Origin: CAWJLE01 sp963843645
GTDB lineage: Bacteria; Chloroflexota; Anaerolineae; DAOTYC01
DNA: 64,000 bases
Assembly (NCBI GenBank): GCA_963843645.1
Contig: CAWJLE010000005.1
Coordinates: 558,001 to 622,000, forward strand
Direction of reading: 5' to 3'
Of this stretch, positions 1-9,219 are shown piece after piece. The notes below the pieces were generated by a model, which was not told the origin of the DNA, did not search any database, and worked only from the letters and a program-made list of their open reading frames with translations. Made by a program: the position numbers and the translations under genes. Position 1 is the stretch's first letter, and every line of letters starts with the position of its first letter.

Positions 1-1
1 A

Positions 2-335
2 ATCAATCCCGGTTGGAGCGAGTTTCGCCCGTTGGCGCAACGCAGCGTCTTCACCACTTGGTCAGATGGGTCAGCAATACTTTGGGATCAGGATTTTGCT
101 GAAGAATGGGGCAGGCGACTATCCGCCTTGGGTCTGAATATTTCGACATCAGGAAGTTGGTGCAGCAGCCGACATAGCGTATGATCGCCTTCGGGATAAC
201 GACATTAGGGGTTTAGCCAGCGAGTTCTCAATTGACTACTGGGTGGTTGCGTCTGGCCAACCTTCTTCTTTTCCGATAGCTTTTGAGAATCGTAATTGCA
301 AGGTACTCCAGTTGGCGTTGGGCACTTCTCATTAG
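2..335 (+). CDS. C-terminal end of a membrane-protein-like gene, frame break near 142
   Basis: The 5' end lies outside the window. From base 2 one frame reads a plausible coding stretch (INPGWSEFRPLAQ, then FTTWSDGSAILWDQDF and EEWGRRLSALG), then loses sense. The next frame continues naturally from about 138 (YDRLRDNDIRGLA, IDYWVVASGQ, FPIAFENRNCKVLQLA) to a TAG at 333-335. Removing one T from the TTT at 141-143 joins both parts into one protein. The pattern of a short soluble C-terminal domain with a 'D-Y-x-V-V ... P-x-x-E-N' strand resembles the tail of large integral-membrane proteins of the DUF6798/GT39-like kind found beside polysaccharide genes. That assignment is only a resemblance. 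The sequence shows coding character and the break; the function is not established. Confidence 0.45.
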
Positions 336-512
336 CCAACGCAATATGACTAGCCATCACGCAATAGATGGCACGAAAGCGCAATCCGTCAAGACAATAG
401 AAATAGCTTGTCCAGCCACGGCTATGCGGCACGAATTCGTGGTTGTGCCACGGTCCGACGTCGCGACCCCACACCGACCTGATCCGGAATCTTTGCACAA
501 GGCGTCTGTTTG

Positions 513-1763
513 ATGACTAGAGTCCTCTTGGTTAACACTCGTCACTTCACTGGTGGCGGAGACAGCACCTACACGTTCAACCTGGCCAGACTGCTTGTCA
601 GCAGAGGACACGGCGTCGCGTTCTTTGCCATGCGAGATGAGCGCAACCTGTCCGACCCAAATGATGATTTGTTCGTGAGTCCTGTTGATTTTCGAGAACT
701 GAACCGACACAAGAATCCACTTGCAGGCCTGCGAGTGTTAAGCAGATCACTCTACTCCTACGAAGCCCAGATTAAGTTCAGCCAGATATTGGATCGTTTC
801 AAGCCAGATATTGTTCACTTACAGAACATCCACGCCCACATCACACCTTCGGTCATCTTCGAAGCCAAGAGACGTGGACTGCCTGTCGTCTGGACCCTTC
901 ACGACTACAGATTGATCTGTCCCAATTCGCATTTCAGAATTGATGCCACCGGAGAAATCTGCGAGGCCTGTGGGACCGGAACGTACTATCAGGCGATCCT
1001 CAAACACTGCAAGAAGAACTCGGTCTTAGCCAGTACCATGGCCGCAGTTGAAGCCTATGCCCATCGTCTCATGGGAGTGCGAGAACACGTCGATGCCTTT
1101 TTGTCTCCCAGCGTCTTTCTGAGAGGCAAATTCATTGACCGAGGATTCCCTGCCGACAAGGTGCACCACCTGCCACTTTTCTTGCCCAATACGATATTCG
1201 AAACCGATGGTGGATTTGATGGTAACGGTAGCAACGATGGGTACCTGCTTTTTCTGGGCAAGTTGGAGCCCATCAAAGGCGTTCGTACGCTCTTGAAGGC
1301 TTGCGGCAAAACTGCCGATATCAAGTTGATCCTAGCGGGGCGAGTTGAAGAGCCGCTAGCCAGCGAACTACCGAATCTGCTACCAGCGAATGCACAATAC
1401 GTGGGTATGAAATCTGGTCGGGAGATACGACATCTAGTGCGAAATGCCCTTGCCATTGTACTTCCCTCGTTGTGGTACGAGAACCAACCTTTCAGTATTT
1501 TGGAGGCTTTTGCCAGCGCCAAACCGGTGATTGCCTCAGACTTGGGAGGGATGGGCGAGCTCGTTGCAGACCGTGAACGTGGATTGCTCGTGCCACCTGG
1601 AGATGTAGACCTATTGGCCACGGCCATGCGTTGGATCGCAGCTCATCCGGCTGAAGCGAGATCAATGGGAAGGGCTGGGCTTCGTTATGCTAGATTACAC
1701 CATGGTGCAGAGCGGCACTACGCCCAGTTGATGCAGACGTACGTGGCAGTGAGACAAGGATAA
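513..1763 (+). CDS. Glycosyltransferase family 4 (GT-B)
   Basis: A 416-residue GT-B glycosyltransferase that probably adds a sugar from a nucleotide donor to a lipid-linked or nascent polysaccharide at the cytoplasmic membrane face. The N-terminal half opens with a glycine-rich acceptor-domain loop (TGGGDSTYTFNLARLL) and carries DIVHLQNIHAH and VVWTLHDYRLICPN, typical of GT4. The C-terminal half has LFLGKLEPIKGV and the E-x7-E donor motif ENQPFSILE followed by GGMGELV. A Cys cluster near residues 150-170 (CEACGTGTYYQAILKHC) is frequent in this subgroup. ATG at 513 is preferred over the TTG one codon upstream. It is followed after 4 bases by the methyltransferase, so the two are probably co-transcribed. 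Donor and acceptor cannot be read from sequence. Confidence 0.88.
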   Translation: MTRVLLVNTRHFTGGGDSTYTFNLARLLVSRGHGVAFFAMRDERNLSDPNDDLFVSPVDFRELNRHKNPLAGLRVLSRSLYSYEAQIKFSQILDRFKPDIVHLQNIHAHITPSVIFEAKRRGLPVVWTLHDYRLICPNSHFRIDATGEICEACGTGTYYQAILKHCKKNSVLASTMAAVEAYAHRLMGVREHVDAFLSPSVFLRGKFIDRGFPADKVHHLPLFLPNTIFETDGGFDGNGSNDGYLLFLGKLEPIKGVRTLLKACGKTADIKLILAGRVEEPLASELPNLLPANAQYVGMKSGREIRHLVRNALAIVLPSLWYENQPFSILEAFASAKPVIASDLGGMGELVADRERGLLVPPGDVDLLATAMRWIAAHPAEARSMGRAGLRYARLHHGAERHYAQLMQTYVAVRQG

Positions 1764-1767
1764 GAAA

Positions 1768-2719
1768 ATGCCCGACAAAATACGTGATCTCGATTCAGAG
1801 CTGATCAATGTTCTGGCCTGCCCAGACTGTTCTGGGACACTGCTGAACGAACACAGTATGCTACAATGTGAGGCTTGCGGCAGACTCTATGAGGTTCGAG
1901 ATGGAATCCCATTGCTTTATCCTCTTCGGTTCAATGGCGATCACATGAAGACTGAACAGAAACTGGCGGACTTGATGCAGCAGCCCGCGTTAACTGGAAG
2001 GGATCGATTCTCAGCAATTCAGTGGCAAAAATCGAAGTCTGAGTTCTGGACGATGGTAGAACAGCACGTTGGGATGAAGTCGGGGGCGTTTGTCAATGTT
2101 GGATGCGGTTACGATTCTACTCTTGTCAGTTTCGCCCGGCACAGGCGGGTCTTAGTCAATTTCGACGTAACTTGTGGGCCACTAAGTGTGTTGAGACGTG
2201 ATTTTGGAGCGCGGCATTGTGTCGCTGGTGACGTTAACCATCTCCCTTTTCGAGAAGGTGCGTTCGACTATGTCATTTGCGTTGACGTCATACATCATGA
2301 GAGCAAAAATCTAAATGCAGTTCTGGAACAATTGTGCAGGATACAGAAATCAGGCGGTTCGATATTCTTGGAAGACCCACATTGTTGGGGCATGTTCCAG
2401 TTCTTCAAGGCCATGCTTCTCCCACGACCTCTCTATAAGCTCCTGAGATCGACGTGGCATAGCCTCAGACGTTCCGGCCACAGTCCAGCTAATTACGAAA
2501 TTCGCGACTAGCGTGTGGCGCGTGTCACAGATCCTTCGAGATCTGAAGTACGTCGAATTCCAGGTTCACAGTAACGTTTCTTACCCTAATATCAGCCCAT
2601 GGATGTATGAGATCTATAGGCTCCTCAGTAGAATTGAATGGGTTTCGAGGTTTCACAATTACCATTATATGCTCAGTGCGACGAAAGTGCAGAACAAGAC
2701 AATGCTTAAGCTGTGCTAA
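1768..2719 (+). CDS. Class I SAM methyltransferase with N-terminal zinc ribbon, frame break near 2508
   Basis: Residues 1-60 form a Trm112-like zinc ribbon (CPDC ... CEACGRLYEVRDGIPLL). The SAM-binding Rossmann domain follows, with the glycine-rich motif VNVGCGYDS, VAGDVNHLPFREGAFDYVICVDVIHH and a post-motif segment SGGSIFLEDPH. The first frame stops at 2509-2511. The next frame continues at once with VWRVSQILRDLKYVEF and HNYHYMLSATK, which is typical of the C-terminal strand region of these methyltransferases, and ends at 2719. Deleting one G from CGCGAC near 2508 gives a 316-residue protein. This is either an authentic frameshift or a sequence error. Its place in a glycan locus suggests sugar or lipid-linked intermediate methylation (inference). 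Confidence 0.7.
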
Positions 2720-2912
2720 TTGTTCACCACCCGACGTGGATCGCTTGTGCCGGTAGGCGTCGCATTAACAGAGGCTATGAAATGGTCGCGAATCATCATA
2801 GGAAAGGCACAACGTAGGGGTTAAACGCAACATACTTTGCGCAAAAGCGGCGGTCTCCGAACACATTACGGCCAACTGATGACCGTCCACAATCAGTCAA
2901 AGGACAGTGTAG

Positions 2913-3806
2913 ATGCTGGGTGAGATTAAGCAGCTGATCTCCTATCATTCGCGATTCAGTGCTCGGTTTGCAAAACATGACTGTCACAACGTTTTTGAGA
3001 AAGCCGTACGTGACCTCAGAGCGGCTGGTTGCAAAGATATTGCCGGGAAAAGGGTGCTGGACCTCGGCTGTGGGCAGAGATATCCATTTGCCCTTCAGTG
3101 CGCCGCTTCTGGCGCTGTGGCAACAGCCCTGGACATCGACCACGTCGAACCAAATCCGTGGCCGTTGGCTTTCTACCATACAACCCGGCACAATGGTCTC
3201 AAGCGAGCGTCGAAATCCTTACTAAGGCACCTCCTCTTTGACGGAAATTACTACGGTCGGCTCGAGTCCGAGGCAGGTCGTTCGTTATGTGACTGGCAGA
3301 GGCAAATATCGTTCGTCTTGACCGACCCAACCTGTGCAAGCTATCCATTGCCTGCAGGTTCTTTTGACGTGATTGCGTCCAACGCGGTTGTGGAGCACGT
3401 TGCGGATGTGGGGCGGTTTGCGTCGGAAGTAAGTCGGTTGTTGGTTTCTGGTGGCTATTTTTATGCGATAATACACAATTATTACTCATTGTCAGGTGGA
3501 CACAATCTGGAGTGGGCATATCCTGACGAGCATCCATCAAGCGATATACCACCTTGGGATCATCTTCGTGAGAACCGTTTCCCAGCTTGGTCGCATTTGA
3601 ATCGCCTGCTACCCGACCAGTATCTCGAAGCATTTGGAAGAGAGCTGAAAGTGGCACTCTTCGAAGGACGCGATGTGAACCACGACCCCTGGAATCTTGA
3701 GGGAGAGAAGCTACTGACTCCGGAGATCGCGGCCGAGTTGGCCGCGTATCCACGAGACCTCCTACTGACCCGAGCATGGTGCCTGATTTGTAAGAAGAGT
3801 GCTTGA
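2913..3806 (+). CDS. Class I SAM-dependent methyltransferase
   Basis: A 297-residue methyltransferase. The SAM-binding motif I is GKRVLDLGCGQRYPFALQ (about residues 45-62), followed by an acidic motif ATALDIDHVEPNP. A second half begins with YPLPAGSFDVIASNAVVEHVADVGRF, and a strand LLVSGGYFYAIIHNYYSLSGG follows, where the catalytic or substrate pocket normally lies. The ATG at 2913 follows 193 untranslated bases after the preceding methyltransferase. The radical SAM gene starts 6 bases after the stop, so these two are probably co-expressed. An extra helical insertion after motif II (NGLKRASKSLLRHLLFDGNY) separates it from the upstream zinc-ribbon methyltransferase. The substrate is unknown; a sugar or peptide group in the envelope glycan pathway is likely from context. 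Confidence 0.75.
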   Translation: MLGEIKQLISYHSRFSARFAKHDCHNVFEKAVRDLRAAGCKDIAGKRVLDLGCGQRYPFALQCAASGAVATALDIDHVEPNPWPLAFYHTTRHNGLKRASKSLLRHLLFDGNYYGRLESEAGRSLCDWQRQISFVLTDPTCASYPLPAGSFDVIASNAVVEHVADVGRFASEVSRLLVSGGYFYAIIHNYYSLSGGHNLEWAYPDEHPSSDIPPWDHLRENRFPAWSHLNRLLPDQYLEAFGRELKVALFEGRDVNHDPWNLEGEKLLTPEIAAELAAYPRDLLLTRAWCLICKKSA

Positions 3807-3812
3807 GAAAAG

Positions 3813-4793
3813 GTGCTATCGTTGGACGCATCCCTTGTACTGACGTATCGCTGTAACAGCAAATGCATCATGTGCCACACCTGGGACTACCCGAGCAGCT
3901 GCGAGGATGAGGTCGAGCCCAGTATTTATGACAAGTTACCCAGCCTTGACTTTGTCAACATCACTGGAGGCGAGCCGTTCCTACGCGAGGATATTGCCGA
4001 TGTACTGGACGTCGTGGAGAAGAAATCACCACGAATTGTCATCAGCACCAATGGCTTCCTGACCGATCGCATCTGCCAGGTAATGGATGGTCGGGATCCC
4101 AAGGTAGGAGTTCGCGTCAGCCTGGATGGTCTCGGCGGTACACACGAAACCATCCGCGGCGTGCCGGGGGCATATGATCGAGCTACCAGCACATTGAAGG
4201 CCTTGCGTGAGATGGGTGTGCGAGATCTGGGCTTCGGCATCACCGTATGCGATGGTAACGCCCAAGACCTTCTGCCTATGTTCCGGATGGCCGAGTCTTC
4301 TGGGATGGAATTTGCCATCGCAGTGACACATAACGGATACTACTTTCACAAGACCGACAACGAGATCGAAGACAAGGATCGAGTCGCACACGAGTTTCGG
4401 AAGCTCATTCGTGCATACCTGGACTCTTCGCGTCCCAAGAACTGGTTCAGGGCCTACATGGCCACCGGAATCATCGATCACATCTACGGTCGGCCTCGCA
4501 AGCTGCCCTGTCTGAACGGCACGATCTCCTTTTTTGTCGATCCATACGGCGACGTCAAACCCTGCAACGTCATGGACGTCATGATCGGCAACCTCAAGAA
4601 GCATACTTTCGAAGAGTTGTGGGCGAGTGAAGCAGCCAGGATAGTCAGACAGCAGGTCGCAAACTGCCATGAGAATTGCTGGATGATCGGCAGTGTGAGT
4701 TGCGTGATGCGGAAATACATCTGGAAACCCGCTTTCTGGATCCTTCGAAACAAATGGACCTACAGCCCTGACAAGGCTCGCCGTATCCACTGA
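3813..4793 (+). CDS. Radical SAM protein with SPASM-like C-terminus
   Basis: A 326-residue radical SAM enzyme starting at a GTG. The 4Fe-4S/SAM motif C-x3-C-x2-C is CNSKCIMC at residues 14-21. GG(E)P follows as ITGGEPFLRED, then ISTNGF and VRVSLDG, the usual (beta/alpha) barrel order. The C-terminal part contains a SPASM/twitch-like cysteine set: LPCLNGTISFF, YGDVKPCNV, GNLKKHTFEELW, then NCHENCW and VSCV, suggesting auxiliary iron-sulfur clusters. Such proteins reductively cleave SAM to modify peptides or to assist lipid and glycan maturation. Here it sits between a methyltransferase and glycosyltransferases, so a role in surface-glycan or lipid modification is an inference. It is spaced 6 bases from the upstream gene and 11 from the downstream one. 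Confidence 0.85.
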   Translation: MLSLDASLVLTYRCNSKCIMCHTWDYPSSCEDEVEPSIYDKLPSLDFVNITGGEPFLREDIADVLDVVEKKSPRIVISTNGFLTDRICQVMDGRDPKVGVRVSLDGLGGTHETIRGVPGAYDRATSTLKALREMGVRDLGFGITVCDGNAQDLLPMFRMAESSGMEFAIAVTHNGYYFHKTDNEIEDKDRVAHEFRKLIRAYLDSSRPKNWFRAYMATGIIDHIYGRPRKLPCLNGTISFFVDPYGDVKPCNVMDVMIGNLKKHTFEELWASEAARIVRQQVANCHENCWMIGSVSCVMRKYIWKPAFWILRNKWTYSPDKARRIH

Positions 4794-4804
4794 GGAGCAG
4801 TTCA

Positions 4805-5905
4805 TTGCACATCGTGATGTTGGGCGTGAAAGGCATCCCGCACCCGGGGGGTATCGAGAACGTAGTCGAGCAGCTCGGCAGCCGCCTCGTTCAGCGCGGT
4901 CACCGGGTTACCGTGTACGTGAGGTCCCACTACACCCCTGCCGATCTGCACGAGTATCGCGGAATGCGCCTGGTGCATCTGCCTTCGATACGGTCCAAGT
5001 ATCTGGATGCAATCACTCATACCACTTTGGCCACCTTGCACGCTCTACGAACAGGCGCGGACGTTGCCCACATCCATTCGATCGGCCTCTCGGTCCTATC
5101 TCCACTGCCGAGATTGCGCGGAATCAAGTCCGTGGTGCAGAGTCACGGTCTCGACTGGCAGCGAGGCAAGTGGGGCCCCCTTGCGAGGGCCTGTCTGCAG
5201 CTCACCGACTACAGCACAGTGTACTGGCCCAACGCGACCACCGTCGTGAGTCGCAAGATGCAGAAATACTACGAAGATCGTTTCGACCGCAAGATCGTCT
5301 ATATCCCGAACGGTGTGAGCGAACCACAAAGAGTTGAGGCCGACGAAATCAGAAGGCTGGGGCTGACAGAGGGCGAGTATATCTTCTTTGCGTCGCGCCT
5401 CGTCCCCGAAAAGGGCTGCCATTATCTGCTGCAGGCCTACCGGCAGCTTCAGAATCCGAGTAAGACGCTGGTCATTGCCGGTGACTCCAATTACGGGGAT
5501 CGTTATGCGGCGGAGCTGAAGGCGCAGGGAAACGAGCAGATTCATTTTCTTGGCTTCGTGAAGGGACGGTTGCTGAAAGAATTGATGAGCCATGCCTACA
5601 TTTACGTGCTTCCTTCGGAAATCGAGGGCCTGTCCACGGGCCTGTTGGAGGCGATGAGCTACGGCAATTGTGTGCTCGTCAGCGACATCGAAGAGAACCT
5701 GGAAGCCATCGGCGACAGCGGTGTCTCATTCCAAAGCAAGAATATCGAGGACCTGGCGGCAAAATTAGGGTATCTGACCTCACACGCCGATGTTGTGGAT
5801 TCCTACGGACAGAAGGCAAGGCATTACGTTCAGGAGCACTTCGACTGGGATAACGTTACAACTCAGTTCGAAGCGCTCTATCGTTCTCTTGCGGAGGCGC
5901 GATGA
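4805..5905 (+). CDS. Glycosyltransferase family 4
   Basis: A 366-residue GT-B glycosyltransferase starting at TTG (4805), the first possible start before the conserved MLGVKGIPHPGGIENVVEQL strand. Features in order: the acceptor-side loop GGIENVV, DVAHIHSIG, VVQSHGLDWQRGKW, the hinge PNGV, FASRLVPEKGCHYLLQA, and the donor-binding E-x7-E motif EGLSTGLLE with SYGNCVLVSDI. This resembles capsular or EPS transferases that act after the initiating sugar-phosphate transferase. Its stop overlaps the ATG of the next gene, an initiating transferase, by four bases, which implies translational coupling and a shared pathway. From this gene onward the sequence is clearly more GC-rich than the preceding 4.8 kb. 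Confidence 0.87.
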   Translation: MHIVMLGVKGIPHPGGIENVVEQLGSRLVQRGHRVTVYVRSHYTPADLHEYRGMRLVHLPSIRSKYLDAITHTTLATLHALRTGADVAHIHSIGLSVLSPLPRLRGIKSVVQSHGLDWQRGKWGPLARACLQLTDYSTVYWPNATTVVSRKMQKYYEDRFDRKIVYIPNGVSEPQRVEADEIRRLGLTEGEYIFFASRLVPEKGCHYLLQAYRQLQNPSKTLVIAGDSNYGDRYAAELKAQGNEQIHFLGFVKGRLLKELMSHAYIYVLPSEIEGLSTGLLEAMSYGNCVLVSDIEENLEAIGDSGVSFQSKNIEDLAAKLGYLTSHADVVDSYGQKARHYVQEHFDWDNVTTQFEALYRSLAEAR

Positions 5906-6537
5906 GCGGCGTCGCTCTGCAGGCGAGAGATAGATCTCAAAAGCTTCCCCGGTTGGCGAAGCGCACGCTGGACATTTTGGCGGCCGGGATCGCCCTGGCA
6001 CTGCTCTCCCCGGTCCTCCTTCTCATCGCCCTGGGCATCAAGCTTACTTCGCCGGGGCCTGTGTTCTACGATTGGCCCGTCGTGGGTCGGAACGGCCGGC
6101 ATCTCAAAGCCTACAAGTTCCGTACGATGGTAGTCGGCGCGGACTCGATGAAAAAAGACCTTCTGAAATACAACGAGTCGACCGGGCCGGTCTTCAAGAT
6201 GAAGAACGATCCCCGAGTCACGCCGATCGGCCGCGTCCTGCGGCGCTTCAGTTTGGACGAGTTACCGCAGCTTTGGAGCGTCCTGAAGGGCGACATGAGC
6301 CTGGTCGGGCCGCGTCCCGTGTTGACGTACGAATGGGAGCAGTTTAACGAGTGGCAGCGCCAGAAGCTGAGCGTCAAGCCAGGTGGGGTCTGTCTGTGGC
6401 ATCTCCGGGGCCAGCCCCGTGACCTCGACGAGTGGGTCAAGCTCGATCTGGAATACATCCAGAACCGGTCGTTGTGGCTCGATATCAAGATCCTCTTCGG
6501 TACGGTGCTCTACGTCCTCAAGGGCCGCAACTGCTGA
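5902..6537 (+). CDS. Initiating sugar-phosphate transferase (monotopic PGT, WcaJ/PglC-like)
   Basis: A 211-residue small-type bacterial sugar transferase that transfers a sugar-1-phosphate from a UDP-sugar to undecaprenyl phosphate, starting a repeat unit. One hydrophobic re-entrant segment lies at about residues 25-45 (LDILAAGIALALLSPVLLLI). The catalytic core follows: PVFYDWPVVGRNG, KAYKFRTMV, DPRVTPIGRVLRR, the Asp-Glu dyad in FSLDELPQLW, GDMSLVGPRPV, and KPGGVCLWHLRGQ. All active-site motifs are intact, unlike the larger paralogue at 9220-10725. It overlaps the upstream GT4 by 4 bases (ATGA) and is followed 25 bases later by the epimerase. The first sugar cannot be deduced. Confidence 0.92.
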   Translation: MSGVALQARDRSQKLPRLAKRTLDILAAGIALALLSPVLLLIALGIKLTSPGPVFYDWPVVGRNGRHLKAYKFRTMVVGADSMKKDLLKYNESTGPVFKMKNDPRVTPIGRVLRRFSLDELPQLWSVLKGDMSLVGPRPVLTYEWEQFNEWQRQKLSVKPGGVCLWHLRGQPRDLDEWVKLDLEYIQNRSLWLDIKILFGTVLYVLKGRNC

Positions 6538-6562
6538 TCCAAGGAAAGAGAGTTCGAGAAGA

Positions 6563-7714
6563 ATGAAACTCCTCGTTACGGGCGGCGCCGGCTTCATCGG
6601 CTCGCACTCGGTCGACGCCGCGCTTGGCAAAGGCCATACGATTCGCATCCTCGACGCACTGGAGCCGCCGGTTCATGCCGACGGACAGATCCCCGACTAC
6701 GTACCGCTGGGCGACATAGAATTTATTCGTGGTGACGTAAGAAATAAAGCCGACTGGGAGCGCGCGCTCGACGGCGTAGACGCCGTGATCCACCTGGCAG
6801 CCTACCAGGACTACCTGCCCGACTTCAGCAAATTCTTCCACGTCAACACGGTCGGCACGGCCCTGCTGTACGAGGTCATTGTGGAGCGCCGTCTGCCCGT
6901 GCGCAAAGTGGTGGTGGCGAGCTCGCAGGCGACGTACGGCGAGGCCAAGTACGAGTGCCTGAGCCCCGCCTGCCCCACGACGGTGGAACAGGGCACGCGA
7001 GTCCGGTATCCGCCCCTGCGCGACGAAGCCCAGCTCAAACGCGGCCAGTGGGAGCTGCGCTGCCCGGCGTGCGGCGAAGTCCTGCAATGGGTCACCACCG
7101 ACGAAGCCGTGACGAGTCCGCACAACCAGTACGCCGTGAGCAAATACACCCAGGAGATGGTCGCCTTGAACCTGGGCCGCCGCTACGGCATCCCCACCAC
7201 CTGCATGCGCTTCTCCATCGTGCAGGGCGCGCGGCAGTCGTTCCGAAATGCCTATTCCGGAGTGTTGCGCATCTTCGCCCAACGGCTGCTCAACGGCCGG
7301 CCGCCGGTCTGCTACGAGGACGGCCGCCAGCTCCGCGACTACGTGTCGGTTCACGACGTCGCGCGCGCCAACCTGCTCGTGTTGGAAGACCCGCGCGCCG
7401 ACTACGAGGTGTACAACGTCGGCGGCGACCGGCAGGTGTCCGTGCGGGATTACGCTGAGCTGATCGCGAAGCACGCCGGCGTCGGCATCGAGCCGGAGAC
7501 CCCGGGCCTGTACCGCTTCGGCGACACGCGCCACGTTGTCTCTGACGTGAGCAAACTCAATTCGCTCGGCTGGTCGCCGCAGGTGTCGCTGGAGGCCATT
7601 GTGGACAAATACATTGCCTGGGCGCAGGCGCAGCCTGGCTTCCGAGACTACTATCGCGAGGCCGAGGCGCGCATGCAGGCTCTGGGCACCCTCCGAAAGG
7701 TTGAAGCACGCTGA
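6563..7714 (+). CDS. NAD-dependent nucleotide-sugar epimerase/dehydratase with zinc-ribbon insertion
   Basis: A 383-residue extended short-chain dehydrogenase. The NAD motif VTGGAGFIGSHS is at residues 4-15. The catalytic Tyr190/Lys194 are in YAVSKYTQEM, preceded by the Ser region VVVASSQATYGEAKY. Between these lies an insertion of about 50 residues with four cysteines (CLSPAC ... CPAC), a probable structural zinc ribbon. A similar insertion is known, to my recollection, in dTDP-L-rhamnose 4-epimerase-type proteins, so that reaction is a reasonable but unproven guess. The start is the ATG at 6563, with an A/G-rich stretch (aaggaaagag) upstream; the same frame is open further upstream but inside the preceding gene. 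It follows the initiating transferase and probably supplies a deoxysugar donor. Confidence 0.85.
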   Translation: MKLLVTGGAGFIGSHSVDAALGKGHTIRILDALEPPVHADGQIPDYVPLGDIEFIRGDVRNKADWERALDGVDAVIHLAAYQDYLPDFSKFFHVNTVGTALLYEVIVERRLPVRKVVVASSQATYGEAKYECLSPACPTTVEQGTRVRYPPLRDEAQLKRGQWELRCPACGEVLQWVTTDEAVTSPHNQYAVSKYTQEMVALNLGRRYGIPTTCMRFSIVQGARQSFRNAYSGVLRIFAQRLLNGRPPVCYEDGRQLRDYVSVHDVARANLLVLEDPRADYEVYNVGGDRQVSVRDYAELIAKHAGVGIEPETPGLYRFGDTRHVVSDVSKLNSLGWSPQVSLEAIVDKYIAWAQAQPGFRDYYREAEARMQALGTLRKVEAR

Positions 7715-7780
7715 GTTCCCGCGCGGCTGGCTCGCCACACATCCCTGCAGACCAGTCAGCACAGATCACGAGGACGTCAC

Positions 7781-8829
7781 ATGCTCATCGCTCGCGCTCC
7801 TGTCCGCATTAGTCTCGCCGGGGGCGGCACCGACCTGCCGGCCTACTACGAGCAGTTCGGCGGTGTGGTGCTGAACACCACGATCGACAAATACTTCTAC
7901 GTGTTCCTCAACGTCTGCGCGGCGGACAGCCTGCAGATCACGTCGTCGGACTTCCGCACGTTCTACCGCCACGACGGCGGCGAGCCGCTGCTGTGGGACG
8001 GCGACCTGTCGCTGCCGCGCGCGGTCCTCAGCCACTTCGGCATCCGCAGCGGCGTGTCGGTCTTCCTGGCGTCGGAGATCCCGCCGGGCACGGGGCTGGG
8101 CTCGTCCAGCACGGTGACGGTGGCGCTCATCAAGGCGCTGAGCACCGCGCTGGGCCGGCGGCTGGACAACGGCGACGTGGCCGAGCTGGCGTGCACCATC
8201 GAACTGGGCAAGCTGGGCCAGCCCATCGGCAAGCAGGACCAGTACGCGGCGGCCTTCGGCGGGCTGAACTGGATCGAGTTCGACCGATCCGGCGCGCGGG
8301 TGGAGCCGCTGCGCCTGCCGACGGCCGTGCTGCATCGCCTGGAGCGTGGCCTGATGCTGTTCTTCACCGGGTCGTCGCGCAGCGCGTCCCAGATCCTGGC
8401 CCGGCAGACGGAGAGCAGCCGGCGGCAGGACCCGGCGGTCATCGACGCGCTCCACCGGGTCAAGGCGATGGCCGGCGAGGTGCGCCGCTGCCTTCGAGCG
8501 CGGCGACGTGCGGGCCTTCGGCGAGCTGCTGCACGAGAACTGGGAGCAGAAGAAGCGCTTCGCCCAGGGCATCTCCAACCCGGCCATCGACGAGGCCTAT
8601 GCCCTGGCGCGCGGCGGCCGGCGCCATGGGCGGCAAGATCACCGGCGCGGGCGGCGGCGGCTTCCTGCTGCTGTACTGCGAGCCGGCCCACCAGGACGCC
8701 GTCACCCGGGCGCTGGAAGCCCGCGGCCTGCGCCGCATGGAGTTCCACTTCGATTGGATGGGCGCGCGCGTCCTGATGAACGCCGGGCTCCGCCTGGCGA
8801 CGCCCGAGCTCGTCCCGAGCGACTTTTAG
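7781..8829 (+). CDS. hddA: D-glycero-alpha-D-manno-heptose 7-phosphate kinase (GHMP kinase), two frame breaks
   Basis: A GHMP-superfamily kinase that phosphorylates D-glycero-D-manno-heptose 7-phosphate at C1. The N-terminal motif is APVRISLAGGGTDLPAYY. The ATP loop is EIPPGTGLGSSSTVTVALIKAL, followed by LGQPIGKQDQYAAAFGGLN. The C-terminal GHMP motif MGGKITGAGGGGFLLLY is in another frame. The frame changes at 8489 (an extra T before GCCTTCGAGCGC) and near 8616 (an extra G in GGCGGCC). Removing both bases gives a continuous 348-residue protein with FERGDVRAFGELLHENW between the two parts. All motifs survive and hddC, gmhA and gmhB follow, so a sequence error is as likely as inactivation. This is the first step specific to the GDP-heptose branch. 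Confidence 0.8.
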
Positions 8830-8832
8830 TCT

Positions 8833-9142
8833 GCCCGAGCGCGCAGGGCAATTGCGTCAGAATTGTTGCGCTCGTCCTGGCGATTGAAAATCGTGCGCAG
8901 CACTATCGGTTTGCGGCTAAATGCGGCAAAGCCTGCCTTCGCAGGCTAAATACGGACGGCATAACGACTTGTAAACGCGGTCCCTGGTAACAAAATGATC
9001 ATGCCAACCATTGTTGTCGTGGTCGTTAGCCTGCGAAGGCAGGCTTTGCCGCATTTAGCCGCAAACCGATAGTGCTGCGCACGATTTCCAATCGCCAGGA
9101 CGAACGCAACAATTTTAACGCAATTGCCCTGCCCAAGCGCGC
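8833..9142 (+). repeat. Long imperfect inverted repeat (MITE-like element)
   Basis: Two arms of about 117 bases (8833-8949 and 9026-9142) are reverse complements with only a few mismatches, separated by a spacer of about 76 bases. The inner ends are the perfect complements GCAAAGCCTGCCTTCGCAGG and CCTGCGAAGGCAGGCTTTGC. The outer ends share AGGGCAATTGCG and CGCAATTGCCCT. No protein is encoded and no T-tract follows, so this is not an ordinary terminator. It fills the gap between hddA and the next transferase. A non-autonomous transposon is the simplest reading; target-site duplications were not recognised. Confidence 0.8.
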
Positions 9143-9219
9143 AAGAATAGCCAAAATCCAAGGAAAACGGGCTTTGCGAGAGCCCAAACGCACCATTACC
9201 CCCACCCCAGGGAGGCCCC

